Origin: Chloroflexota bacterium
GTDB lineage: Bacteria; Chloroflexota; Anaerolineae; CG2-30-64-16
Length of the DNA: 64,000 nucleotides
Assembly (NCBI GenBank): GCA_026389845.1
Contig: JAPLHB010000187.1
Location: forward strand, 1-64,000
Direction: 5' to 3'
Shown in pieces: positions 55,214 to 63,783 of this stretch. The notes under the pieces were generated by a model. It did no database searches and was not told the DNA's origin. It saw only the letters and a program-made list of their open reading frames with translations. Numbering within the stretch: position 1 is the first letter of the stretch; each line of letters starts with the position of its first letter. The position numbers were made by a program, and so were the translations under genes.

Positions 55214-57653
55214 TCAGGTAGAGAGGAAAGAATCCGCGCCTCTCCAGGCGGACCACGGGCACGTGATCCAAAAGGATCTGGTCAAATGCCAGGCGTTCGC
55301 CGCCTGGCCCGACGACGGCCGGTCGCTGGTCGGCCGCGTCGTACATCCCCACTACCAGCCGGTAGGTCCCACGGGGTGTGCGGTTCGGCACGTGTACGAC
55401 GTGCGTGTCCACGACCCGGTCGCCGCGCTCCCACAGTCCCGTCGGATAGGCGCCACCGACGGGCGGGCCGTCGCCGAACGCCAGGGGGCCATCCTCGTCA
55501 TCCAAATGCACGAACACCTGGTAATCGGCCGGGGGCCGGGCCAAAGCGTCCCACGTCAACGTGACGGTAAAGACGTTGCCGGCCAGCACGGGCGTTTGAT
55601 CGGCCTGCCAGGTCGCGGCCGCCAGCCGGATCGTGTCTCCCACCGTGGCAAGCCCTGGTCCGGCGACCGGTTCGGCGGCCGGCTGCGCAGGCGCCAGCTT
55701 GAATCGGCCGAACAGCGCGGCCTCGCCGAGCGGAACGCCCTGGGCGTCGGTCACGGGCAGGTGTTGAGCTATCACCGCCGGATCGGCCTGGGCGGTGGTG
55801 TCCACGAACAGCGCCACCTTCACGCGGCCCAATACAGGCTGCGCAATCTCGCGCTGGACCGGCACCCAGTAGCTATCGCTGAACACGTCGCCCGGCCGCC
55901 ACAGGGTCGTCGCATAGGCGCCGCGGCCCGGATAAACGTTCACCTCACCGACTTTGTTCAGACCGGCGTCCAACAGATGGACACCGACGGTGTAGTTGGC
56001 CGCCAGGGGCCGCAACACCCGCCACACGAGCGTCACCCCCAGCGCCTCGCCGGGGCGCACCGTCTCGGGCCAAAGCTCATAGGCGATCAACTCGGCCGCG
56101 GGGGTGGGGTCGTCGGCCGCGGCCAGGAACTGGGCGCCCAGCGGCTGCTCGCCGGGCCGCAGCGCCGCCGGGTCGCCAGGCTGCGTGCCGGTCGCGCTGG
56201 CCGGCGGGGGTGCATAAGCCGGCGCGATCACCTGCCAGGGCAGCAGCACGTTGGCGCAGGTCAAGATCGCCGCGACCGTCGCCGGAAAAGCCCAGGCCGG
56301 CCATCGTGCGCGTCCAGACACGCCACGGAGCAGCGCATCCCACCCCAGGGCGATCAACACAGCCACCGGCGCCAGCGCGGGCAACAGGTAACGCCCGCGG
56401 ATCAACGTACTCCCCTGGTCGAAATCGCGATATGCCGCCATGAGCAACAGCGACAACGCCAACAAAACGGCCAGACCGGTCGCCGCCTTGAGAGCGCGGC
56501 GCACGCGGCGGTCGGCCAGCCAGATCACCAGCCCTGCCAGCCCGCCCCCGCACAGGCCGGCGAACAGCCAGTAGACCCATCGGTAGGCTTCCAAATTGCC
56601 CCAGCCAAACGAGGCCCAGAAGGTACGGAAGCCGTAACGCAACCCTGCGGGCAGCGCGCGCCACTGAAATGGGACAACGTCGTCGGTCCGCGCGATCCAA
56701 CGCCAATAGAGACGCCACACCGCCCACGGATCGCGCGGGAAGAGAGCGCCGGTCAGCCGCAGGTTGCGCCAGAACCACAGCGCCAGCAACAGCAAGCCCG
56801 CCGCGAGGATGATCCCCAGCATCGCCCAGACCAGCCGCCGGCTGACTCCGCGGCGCAGCGAGCGGATCGCGGCGGCGATGAAGGCAGCCGCGACGAAGGG
56901 CAACAAGGCCAGCGCCGAAACCTTCGTCAACAGCGCCAGGCCGGTCGTCACGACCAACGCCAGGACCGGGCCGGGTCGCAGCCCTTCCAGCGCGATCTTG
57001 ACCCCCAGCCAGGCCACGACGCAGCCGAGCGCCGCGATCAGCACGTCGTTGGTGACGACCGCGCTGATGAACAGGTATTGCGGCGAGAGCGCGGCGACGG
57101 CCAGGCCGGTCAAGGCGACGACCGGGCGTTCCGGCGCGAGCAGCCGGCCCAGTTTGTAAATCGCGGCCAGGCCGATCAGGCTGATCAGCAGCGACATCAG
57201 CCGGGCCAGACGCAGGGCCAGCAGCGTGCCGCGCCCGGGGAAGTGTTCTTGTTCGGGCCGATGGATCGCGGCGTTGATGCCGCCGGCGCCGGTCTCCACG
57301 TTGAAATAAGGGTTCACCTGGGGCACGAAGCCGTCACTCGTGTCCACCAGCAGCACCGGCAGCGCCGCGATGACGTAGTAGAGCGGGGGCTGGCCGGCTT
57401 CATCGAACTCGTATTCGTTTGTCAACCGCTGGTCGGACGGGGGCAGCGCCCGGTGGCGCGCCACGTATTCGACGAACTTGTAGTGCGCCCATTCGTCGTG
57501 CGCCTCCCAGGGGGGCACGGCCAGGCTGTAGCCCGCGGCCAACAGCAGATGCAACGCCAGCAGGCCGGCGGCCATCATGGGGTAGAGCCGGCGCATGGTC
57601 GCGCCGTCCTGCCCGGCCACCAACGCGGCCAACCTCCGGTAGGGTGTCGTCAT
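55197..57653 (-). CDS. Large GT39-like membrane glycosyltransferase
   Basis: An 818-residue protein. About 11 hydrophobic helices fill residues 25-480; the motif PPWEAHDEWAHYKF provides the acidic catalytic residues and QPPLYYVIAALPVL the second conserved segment. Residues about 520-818 form two extracytoplasmic beta-sandwich-like units (ELWPETVRPGEALGVTLVWR and AATWQADQTPVLAGNVFTVTLTW are similar to each other). It would transfer a sugar from a polyprenyl carrier on the outside of the membrane. ATG 57653 overlaps a short upstream frame by TGATG. It is the first gene of the polysaccharide operon. Confidence 0.82.
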   Translation of the reverse strand: MTTPYRRLAALVAGQDGATMRRLYPMMAAGLLALHLLLAAGYSLAVPPWEAHDEWAHYKFVEYVARHRALPPSDQRLTNEYEFDEAGQPPLYYVIAALPVLLVDTSDGFVPQVNPYFNVETGAGGINAAIHRPEQEHFPGRGTLLALRLARLMSLLISLIGLAAIYKLGRLLAPERPVVALTGLAVAALSPQYLFISAVVTNDVLIAALGCVVAWLGVKIALEGLRPGPVLALVVTTGLALLTKVSALALLPFVAAAFIAAAIRSLRRGVSRRLVWAMLGIILAAGLLLLALWFWRNLRLTGALFPRDPWAVWRLYWRWIARTDDVVPFQWRALPAGLRYGFRTFWASFGWGNLEAYRWVYWLFAGLCGGGLAGLVIWLADRRVRRALKAATGLAVLLALSLLLMAAYRDFDQGSTLIRGRYLLPALAPVAVLIALGWDALLRGVSGRARWPAWAFPATVAAILTCANVLLPWQVIAPAYAPPPASATGTQPGDPAALRPGEQPLGAQFLAAADDPTPAAELIAYELWPETVRPGEALGVTLVWRVLRPLAANYTVGVHLLDAGLNKVGEVNVYPGRGAYATTLWRPGDVFSDSYWVPVQREIAQPVLGRVKVALFVDTTAQADPAVIAQHLPVTDAQGVPLGEAALFGRFKLAPAQPAAEPVAGPGLATVGDTIRLAAATWQADQTPVLAGNVFTVTLTWDALARPPADYQVFVHLDDEDGPLAFGDGPPVGGAYPTGLWERGDRVVDTHVVHVPNRTPRGTYRLVVGMYDAADQRPAVVGPGGERLAFDQILLDHVPVVRLERRGFFPLYLREYRE

Positions 57654-57736
57654 CACAGGTATCCTAACGCCACCAGGTGTTTGGTCAGGAGCGCCTTGTT
57701 CTCCCGGACGCCGACCGACTGCACTTCAGATAACGT
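57653..57736 (-). pseudogene. Remnant C-terminus of an alkaline-phosphatase-fold gene
   Basis: The last 27 codons before the GT39 gene read LSEVQSVGVRENKALLTKHL then VALGYL and stop. This matches the tails LKGLGYL and LTALGYLR of the two AlkP-fold enzymes in this operon. The stop overlaps the GT39 ATG as TGATG. It looks like the surviving end of a third copy, deleted upstream; it is short, so the match could be chance. Confidence 0.45.
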
Positions 57737-57743
57737 CCACGCC

Positions 57744-57772
57744 AGTATAGCAGAAAGCTGCACATTCGGCAA
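57744..57772 (-). promoter_or_regulatory. Candidate promoter of the polysaccharide operon
   Basis: Minus-strand TTGCCG (57772-57767), 17 bases, TATACT (57749-57744), about 90 bases before the GT39-like start. It shares the TTGCC-17-TATACT layout with the promoter at 11158-11186. Confidence 0.55.
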
Positions 57773-57872
57773 CGAAGCGCCGTGCAGAATTTGCGCGGCG
57801 CGGCGCTGTGGACAGGGACCTTTTCACCCGGCCCGGCGGCGGGACCGAGCGCCCATCCTTATTGCCGCAACG

Positions 57873-57907
57873 AGCCGCCCCTGGTCGCGGCGCCGGATTC
57901 GATCCAT
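57873..57907. repeat. 35-bp direct repeat, left copy
   Basis: AGCCGCCCCTGGTCGCG... matches 59021-59055 at 33 of 35 positions in the same orientation. The two copies flank the toxin-antitoxin segment, 1148 bases apart. Confidence 0.85.
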
Positions 57908-57938
57908 TGTGCATTCACTGTGATCTCGTCGCGAACCG

Positions 57939-57967
57939 TTGACAGGTCTGCCGTTCCGCTGTATGAT
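57939..57967 (+). promoter_or_regulatory. Near-consensus sigma70 promoter of the toxin-antitoxin segment
   Basis: TTGACA, 17 bases, TATGAT. The start would be near 57974, about 35 bases before the HicB-like ATG, which has TGAGGA upstream. It is the best promoter match in the window. Between it and the divergent promoter at 57744-57772 only the 35-bp direct repeat was recognised. Confidence 0.75.
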
Positions 57968-58007
57968 GCCGCTGCAGAGATGATTCTGTTCCTGTGAGGA
58001 CGCCACT

Positions 58008-58293
58008 ATGCTAAGACTCTTAACCTGGAATGAGTATGTACGACTGGTGTTGAGCTATGCCGTATTCAGCCACAATGAGGATGGGAGTTGGACGGTCGAA
58101 ATCCCCGTGTTGCCCGGTTGCGTAACCTGGGGCGAAACGCGCGCCGAGGCTGCTGTCATGGCCGAGGATGCCGTGCAGGGGTGGCTGATGACCACCTGTT
58201 TCGGTTCACGGTGGTCGCGACATTCCAGTTGGCACCCTGGCGGCGATCATCAAGGAAGCGGGCCTGACGGTGGAGGAGTGGTTGGCGTTGTAG
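58008..58293 (+). pseudogene. HicB-HicA fusion remnant (decayed toxin-antitoxin pair)
   Basis: Codons 1-62 from ATG 58008 encode a HicB-type antitoxin N-terminus: YAVFSHNEDGSWTVEIPVLPGC, then TWGETRAEAAVMAEDAVQGW. From about 58198 the next frame reads VSVHGGRDIPVGTLAAII, KEAGLTVEEWLAL and stop at 58291-58293, the exact C-terminus of a HicA toxin (the His is in the RNA-binding strand). The 3' half of hicB and the 5' half of hicA are missing, so neither protein can be complete. The HicB frame itself continues to 58301 through sequence of no meaning. An intact locus would have made an mRNA-cleaving toxin and its antitoxin. Confidence 0.8.
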
Positions 58294-58329
58294 GCAACTG
58301 AATACCACATTTGTGACTTGGAGGAGACT

Positions 58330-58650
58330 ATGACCGCTGCCCGATTGCAGCAGGAGATCGCGTCAACCTATACCACTGAGGGCATCTTGGCCTCCTTGGG
58401 CTATCCAGATCCGTTGGTCGCAGCCCGCCAACACGCCCGGATGATCCTCTTGGGCCGCCAAGCCCGCTACCAGGCGGCCATGCACCAGTTGGAGGCCAGG
58501 TGGGGGTGCACGCTGGAAGGTTTGCGCACCCGTTACCTCGCTCACGGCGCCGAGGACTTCGCAGCCGACGACGATTACGTGCAGTGGCGCTGGTACACCG
58601 ATGCAGTCCAGGCGATTGAGGCCCAACTGACAGCCCTGACCAGGTTCTAG
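58330..58650 (+). CDS. Putative antitoxin partner of the TumE-like protein
   Basis: A 106-residue helical protein: TAARLQQEIASTYTTEGILA, QARYQAAMHQLEARWG and AQLTALTRF suggest long amphipathic helices and possible dimerisation. GGAGGAG precedes ATG 58330. Its stop is three bases before the TumE-like gene, the usual spacing of a toxin-antitoxin pair. I assign the antitoxin role from position; the sequence itself shows no DNA-binding motif I recognise. Confidence 0.65.
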   Translation: MTAARLQQEIASTYTTEGILASLGYPDPLVAARQHARMILLGRQARYQAAMHQLEARWGCTLEGLRTRYLAHGAEDFAADDDYVQWRWYTDAVQAIEAQLTALTRF

Positions 58651-58653
58651 GCC

Positions 58654-59016
58654 ATGCTATACCTGTTCGATGCCCATGCTGCGCTCTTCCGCTCGTGGCG
58701 CGTGGTGAGTTACGAGCAGGAAGGTGAAGCGTATGCTCTGCAAGTGATGGCTGTCCTGCGCGACGGCAGTCGCCTGGAATTACGCGACTACCTTTTCGCC
58801 GACGGCAGCCGCAAGTATGCCTACCAATGGATGACAGCCGAGGGTGTGTTTCGGCAGCGCTGGGACAACGCGCCGCACTGGCCCGACGTTGCCACCGCGC
58901 CGCACCACGTTCATTTGGCAGGCCAGCAGACGCCTGAGCCTTCTACCATTACCAACCTGGAAGACCTGCTGCAGTTCTTACAAGAGTCGCTGGAGGCAGC
59001 GACTGCCGACGGATAG
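58654..59016 (+). CDS. TumE-family toxin (DUF6516-like)
   Basis: A 120-residue protein with the TumE/DUF6516 pattern: an antiparallel-sheet first half (SRLELRDYLFADGSRKYAYQW) and the signature QRWDNAPHWPDVATAPHH, then LEDLLQFLQESL at the C-terminus. TumE proteins are the toxin of small two-gene loci; their activity is thought to be RNA-directed. Complete and preceded closely by a probable antitoxin, in a segment flanked by 35-bp direct repeats and next to a decayed HicBA pair. Confidence 0.75.
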   Translation: MLYLFDAHAALFRSWRVVSYEQEGEAYALQVMAVLRDGSRLELRDYLFADGSRKYAYQWMTAEGVFRQRWDNAPHWPDVATAPHHVHLAGQQTPEPSTITNLEDLLQFLQESLEAATADG

Positions 59017-59020
59017 GATA

Positions 59021-59055
59021 AGCCGCCCCTGGTCGCGACGCCTGATTCGATCCAT
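59021..59055. repeat. 35-bp direct repeat, right copy
   Basis: Right partner of 57873-57907 (33 of 35 bases identical). It lies four bases after the TumE-like stop codon. Confidence 0.85.
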
Positions 59056-59135
59056 CCCTGGGCAGCCGGACCGAGTCGCAGACCTCTCTCCCACAAATCA
59101 TGCGTAGAACGCATCCTTGTAAAGGAGCCGCTCCC

Positions 59136-60896
59136 ATGATGCACAGCACCCTCGCCCGAACTGTTGTTGTGGTTTTCTTCTTACTGATCAGCTTCTTGTC
59201 GGTCGCGCAGCCGACCACAACGTACGCTATAGAGCCCGTACCGATCGATGCTGAACTCCAGACACCTATATCTCCTATTCGGATCTGGCGAGATGATAGT
59301 GGGAACCTGTGGGTCTCAACTCCCGCCTATGTCTGGAACATCACGGGAGGAAGGTCAATCAGTGCAATAGGAGCAATCGCTACCCAGGAATGGTTCCCAA
59401 CCAATACTCCGGAAGAGACACGATTCATTGATGCTTTGTTTCTCCGACCTGAATACAATGCTACTCTTTCGGCCCGCGTCGTGTTCTCCCTGCCCGATGA
59501 GGCACTAATATATGTGCAACGAGAGGGAGTCGGCAACCGAGAAGGCTTGGAACTGGCATTTCGCACCAGCGATGGCGTAATCCGAGTTTCACATCGTCAA
59601 GAAGCAGTGCCTCCAAGCACAGCCGCGAAGGAGAACAAACTTCGATTTGCGACATCTAGTGGGGAGCCAAGCGTAAACCTATATGGGACTCAATCTCGAC
59701 TCCCGACAGCTCCCGCACCGATGGAGTTCGACTATAGTGTGCAATTCGATGAAACTACCGGTCAGGGCTTTGGAATCGTATACCCTCGGCAGTCGTTTCC
59801 ACCGCCCGCGGTCACTGACCAGATCTGTCAATCTACTGCTGAAAGCACAACACCACCTTCTGCATATGACCCTTGCCAGTTTCCCGGTTTCTTCTTGCCT
59901 GGACGGCTGGTCAGCACAGAGTATGTATTGTTGTTTGCAGCTCAGCCAACAGAAGTATTGCAACCCCTAAAAGACGTAATGGCCAAACTGCAACTTGCGA
60001 TCCCTGATCTTGATATCGCAAACATCGAACGGTTGCCGAGGTATGATTACGACGTAGCCAAGAACCAGCCCGCACCTGGGGATACCGTTACCTTCCAGGC
60101 ACGAGTCGCTAATCGGGGTGGTCAAGCGACTGGAGCTTTTGCATACACGTGGTATATTGACGAGATTCCCATCCTATCTGGGTCGGGTGTTAACCTGACC
60201 CCAGGTGCAGCAACAGTCCTTTCCTTGCCGTGGACTTGGCAAGCCGGCCTTCACGACATTCGCTTACAGGTTGATCCTGGCAACCTCATCGCGGAGGTAT
60301 CAGAACAGAACAACTCCGTGGAAGATCGGATCAGCGCGCTTGCAGTTGGGTTTTGGGTGGAACAAAGCGTCTACGAGTGGTTCAACACTCATCAAGTAGA
60401 GCTAGGACTGGGAAGCGTTTCCTGGGATGACTGGGCACAGCGCCAATTACGGATCTGGAATCAGATGTTCGCAAATGCGATTACCCCACTTACGCTTCAG
60501 GGAGTCTTGGACCGAGTGCGCCTCGACAAGGTTGTGGTTGTTCCGAACGGTGCTCTCCCTTCGTGCGCTACCAATTTTCCCGCCACATCGGATCGTACCA
60601 TAGACCTGCAATGGGGATTTCCAGCCGAGTTGGTAGGCAGCGCAGCGGGCCACACGTGCGGTGCAATGAATTACTATTTAGACCATCCCGAGTCGACCAC
60701 TGTTGAATACTCCCTAATGCATGAACTAAGCCACGCCCGTTACCTGGTCGACCTGTACGGGATGAATGTCTATGTCAGTGCCGCTCGCCTGGCACAATCT
60801 ATCGACAGCATGGCGACCACCTTGCCGGCCGACCGCAACGTGGAGAGCGATAGTAATTTCGCGACACCAACGTACCTCATTACTGGAACCTCGTAG
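59136..60896 (+). pseudogene. Secreted CARDB-domain zinc metalloprotease, probably 3'-truncated
   Basis: A 586-codon frame. Signal peptide ARTVVVVFFLLISFLSVAQP; an N-terminal beta-rich region; a CARDB-type domain about residues 305-400 (PAPGDTVTFQARVANRGGQA, DPGNLIAEVSEQNNSVED); then a protease domain with H529-E-L-S-H in YSLMHELSHARYL. The His-Glu-x-x-His zinc site is present, but only about 57 residues follow and the expected third ligand is not evident. The frame ends at LITGTS just where a Kelch-like fragment begins in another frame. AAGGAG precedes the ATG. Codon use is less GC-rich than in the neighbours, suggesting recent acquisition. Confidence 0.65.
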
Positions 60897-60903
60897 TGGT
60901 CTG

Positions 60904-62346
60904 TGGGCCGGTGGAAATAACGGTTTTCTTTACGCTATTGGTGGGTATGATGGTGGCAATTACCGCGATACTGTCTACTATCTTGCACCTATGACGCCAA
61001 CGCCAACCTACACCTTCACACCTACGCCGACACCAACGCACACCTTTACCCCCACACCAACGCGCACCTCTACACCTACGCCAACACCGACGCGCACCCT
61101 CACTCTAACGCCAACACCGACGCCGACGCGCACCCTCACTCCAACGCCAACGCCGACGCGCACCTTCACTTCAATACCGACGCGTACCTTCACTCCAACG
61201 CCAACCAGCACACCATCCAATGACGTTGCGCGGGTCAAAATCATCCCCGCCACAAAGCGAACGTATCTCTCGGTCGGCACCTTCACCGTTACCTTGACTG
61301 TCGAGAATGTCGCTAACCTGGCCGCCTACCAGACCGATCTGACCTACAACCCGACCGTTGTCCATGTGGCAGCCGTGACGCTTGGTTCGTTTCTGGGCAG
61401 CACCGGCCGCACGGTCGCGCCGGTCGGCCCAACGATTGATAACACCGCCGGCAAGGTCACGTTCGGAGCATTCTCGTTCAGCTCGCAGCCGGGCGCGTCC
61501 GGCTCTGGCACGCTGGCGACGATCACCCTGCAACCCAGGGCAGTTGGCACGACGACGCTGCACCTCCAAAACCTGGGCTTGGCCGATCCCAACGGCAACG
61601 CCATCGCCGCCACGGCCGAAGACGGCCAGGTGCAGGTCACGAACTGCTTGGGTGACTTCGACGGCGATAACGATGTGGATATCTTCGACCTGCAACGCGC
61701 GGCCAGTCACTGGAACTGTCGCACGGGTCAGCCCTGCTACGACGCGCAATTCGACACCGAGCCGGACGGCGACATAGACGTCTTCGACTTGCAGCGCTTC
61801 GCCGCAGCCTGGGGCACGATTTGCACCGCAGCCGTCGGCCAGGCGCCGTCGGGGTTATCACGCAATGCCGCGGCGTATCCTGAAAGTGCGACAGCCAGTA
61901 GCCTGAGCTTGCTCCCAGCGAACCAACGCGTCGCGACTGGGGCCATCTTTACCGAGATCGTGCACATCCAGGAGGCGGCAAACGTGGGCGCGTTCCAGGC
62001 CGATCTCACCTACGACCCGGTCATTGTGCAGGTAGAGGACGTGACTGGCGGCCCATTCCTGACCAGCACCGGTCGGACGGTCGTGCCGGTCGGCCCAGCG
62101 ACCGACAACGACACGGGGCAGGTCACATTCGGCGCTTTCACCTTCGGGAGCCAGGGGAGCGCGACGGGCGCGGGCGACCTGGCCTACGTGCGCTTCCGGG
62201 CGCAAGCCGCCGGGCAGACGAACCTGGCCTTCCAGGAAGCCGGCCTTAGCGATCCGCAAGGAAACGCATTGCCCTTGGACAGCCAGACGGAAGCCAGCGT
62301 GACTGCAGGTATGCTGACCTATCTGCCGCTACTGATCAACCGGTAG
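60904..62346 (+). pseudogene. 5'-truncated cohesin-dockerin-cohesin protein with Kelch remnant
   Basis: The frame begins inside a Kelch repeat ([20 protein letters not shown]) with no signal peptide. A Thr/Pro linker of about 65 residues (TPTPTPTRT) follows, then a type I cohesin-like domain ([20 protein letters not shown]), a dockerin-like pair of calcium loops ([14 protein letters not shown] and [12 protein letters not shown]), and a second cohesin-like domain, ending [10 protein letters not shown]. Such modules mediate surface protein assembly. The N-terminal Kelch propeller and export signal are lost at the junction with the metalloprotease gene, so export seems unlikely. An ATG at 60991 could start translation, without any signal sequence. 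A terminator follows. Confidence 0.7.
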
Positions 62347-62372
62347 TCGCCCCTCGACAAGATGCTCTTCGG

Positions 62373-62408
62373 CTCGCCCGGACTCCGCCGGAGTTCGGGC
62401 GAGTTTTT
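62373..62408 (+). terminator. Rho-independent terminator after the cohesin-dockerin gene
   Basis: A 14-base stem CTCGCCCGGACTCC / GGAGTTCGGGCGAG (one G-U pair), three-base loop, followed by TTTTT. Confidence 0.92.
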
Positions 62409-62477
62409 GTGTCCACCTGCCGAACGTTCAGATCGCGACGCCACACGTGCGCGGCCATACGAAGCAGCGCCCCTTGT

Positions 62478-62506
62478 TTGGCGACCCGCCGCGCGTCGTG
62501 TACAAT
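62478..62506 (+). promoter_or_regulatory. Candidate promoter of the DUF1972-type glycosyltransferase gene
   Basis: TTGGCG, 17 bases, TACAAT, about 40 bases before the GTG start. Confidence 0.5.
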
Positions 62507-62544
62507 GATCGCCACGAAACTCCAGGCATGATCGAGGTCGCAGC

Positions 62545-63654
62545 GTGAACATTGCCATGCTCGGGACGCGCGGCGTCCCGGCCAGCTATAGCGGATTCGA
62601 GACCTACTACGAGCAGTTGGGGGCGCGGCTGGCGGCGCGCGGGCATCGGGTGACGGTCTACTGCCGCACGCACCATATCACCTACGCCGAGCCAACCTAT
62701 CGCGGCATGAGGCTGGTCAAGCTGCCCACGATCGCCAACAAGTACCTGGATACCATCGTCCACAGCCTCATCTCCAGCCTGCACGCGCTGACCCAGCGGT
62801 ACGACATCGCCCTCTATTCGATCGCCGGCAACAGCCTGGTGACGTGGATTCCGCGGCTGGCGGGGCAGATCACAGTGCTCAACGTGGATGGTCTGGACTG
62901 GAAACGCGCCAAGTGGCCGGGGCCGGCCAAGGCGTACATCCGCTTTGCCGAGCGCATGGCGACTCTCCTGCCCACGGTCTATCTGACCGACTCGCGCGTG
63001 GTGCAGGCGTATTACCAGGCCACCTACGGCAGCACCCCGCCCTACATCCCCTACGGCTCCGACGTGCCCAGCGTCCCGCCCGGCGAGACGCTGGCGAAAT
63101 TCGGCCTGGCGCCGCGGGGCTACGTGCTGTTCGTGGGCCGATTGGTGCCGGAGAACTGTGCGCATCACCTGGTCGAGGCGTTCCGGGGGCTGGAGACCGA
63201 TCTCAAGTGCGTGATCGTCGGCGACGCGCCGTATGCCGAGAAGTACATCGCCGGCCTGAAAGCAACCGGCGATCGGCGCGTGATCTTCACCGGCTACCAG
63301 TTCGGGCCGGCGTACCACGAGCTTGGCTCCAACGCCGCGCTCTTCGTGGAGACCTCCGGTGTGGGCGGCACGCATCCGGCCCTGGTGGAAGCGATGGCTT
63401 TCGGCAACTGCGTCGTGGCTCACGACACGGCCGAGAATCTGGAGACCATCGGTGACGCCGCGGCGAGCTACGACGGCCAAGCGGGGGCCGATGCTCTGCG
63501 CGACGTATTGCGCGCTTTACTGGCCGCCCCCGACCGCGTGGCCGAATACCGCGCCCGCGCCGCGGCCCGCGCCGCGGCCGTCTACGGTTGGGACGCGGTC
63601 ACCGATCAATACGAGGCGCTGTTCCAAGAGCTGCTTGCGCGCAGAAGGCGCTGA
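62545..63654 (+). CDS. DUF1972-type glycosyltransferase (rhamnosyl/galactosyl-like)
   Basis: A 369-residue GT-B enzyme with the DUF1972 opening MNIAMLGTRGVPASYSGFET, where the usual Gly-Gly-Phe-Glu-Thr appears as Ser-Gly-Phe-Glu-Thr. IPYGSDVP, YVLFVGRLVPENCAHHLVEAF and the donor site VGGTHPALVEAMAFGNCVVAHD follow. GTG 62545 with GAGGT upstream. It has its own promoter and lies after a terminator, outside the main polysaccharide operon. It probably completes the same surface glycan. Confidence 0.88.
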   Translation: MNIAMLGTRGVPASYSGFETYYEQLGARLAARGHRVTVYCRTHHITYAEPTYRGMRLVKLPTIANKYLDTIVHSLISSLHALTQRYDIALYSIAGNSLVTWIPRLAGQITVLNVDGLDWKRAKWPGPAKAYIRFAERMATLLPTVYLTDSRVVQAYYQATYGSTPPYIPYGSDVPSVPPGETLAKFGLAPRGYVLFVGRLVPENCAHHLVEAFRGLETDLKCVIVGDAPYAEKYIAGLKATGDRRVIFTGYQFGPAYHELGSNAALFVETSGVGGTHPALVEAMAFGNCVVAHDTAENLETIGDAAASYDGQAGADALRDVLRALLAAPDRVAEYRARAAARAAAVYGWDAVTDQYEALFQELLARRRR

Positions 63655-63655
63655 G

Positions 63656-63768
63656 ACGTTTTGCCATGAATTGCACGGAGATTCTTCGCTGGATGCTCGC
63701 CGTCGCGTGAGATCAGGGACAGACCCGCTCAGAATGACAGACGCCTGAAAGCAGATTTCGCGCCAGTG
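63656..63768. repeat. MITE-like palindrome, family 1 copy k (right half only)
   Basis: Contains GGAGATTCTTCGCTGGATGC, GCTCGCCGTCGCG, CCCGCTCAGAATGACAGACG and the long-subtype tail GCCTGAAAGC. The left arm is missing. It fills the gap before the nitrilase-family gene. Confidence 0.8.
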
Positions 63769-63783
63769 CCAAGAGAGGTACTT

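Noticed and set aside
57891-57907. tRNA-like T-arm (GGATTCGATCC) in the 35-bp repeats
   Set aside because: No matching acceptor, D-arm or anticodon arm could be drawn upstream, so it is not called a tRNA or tRNA attachment site.
55263-57923. An 886-codon plus-strand frame opposite the GT39-like gene
   Set aside because: Composition (Gln, Arg, Gly, His) is typical of antisense reading; the minus strand encodes a membrane protein with recognised motifs.
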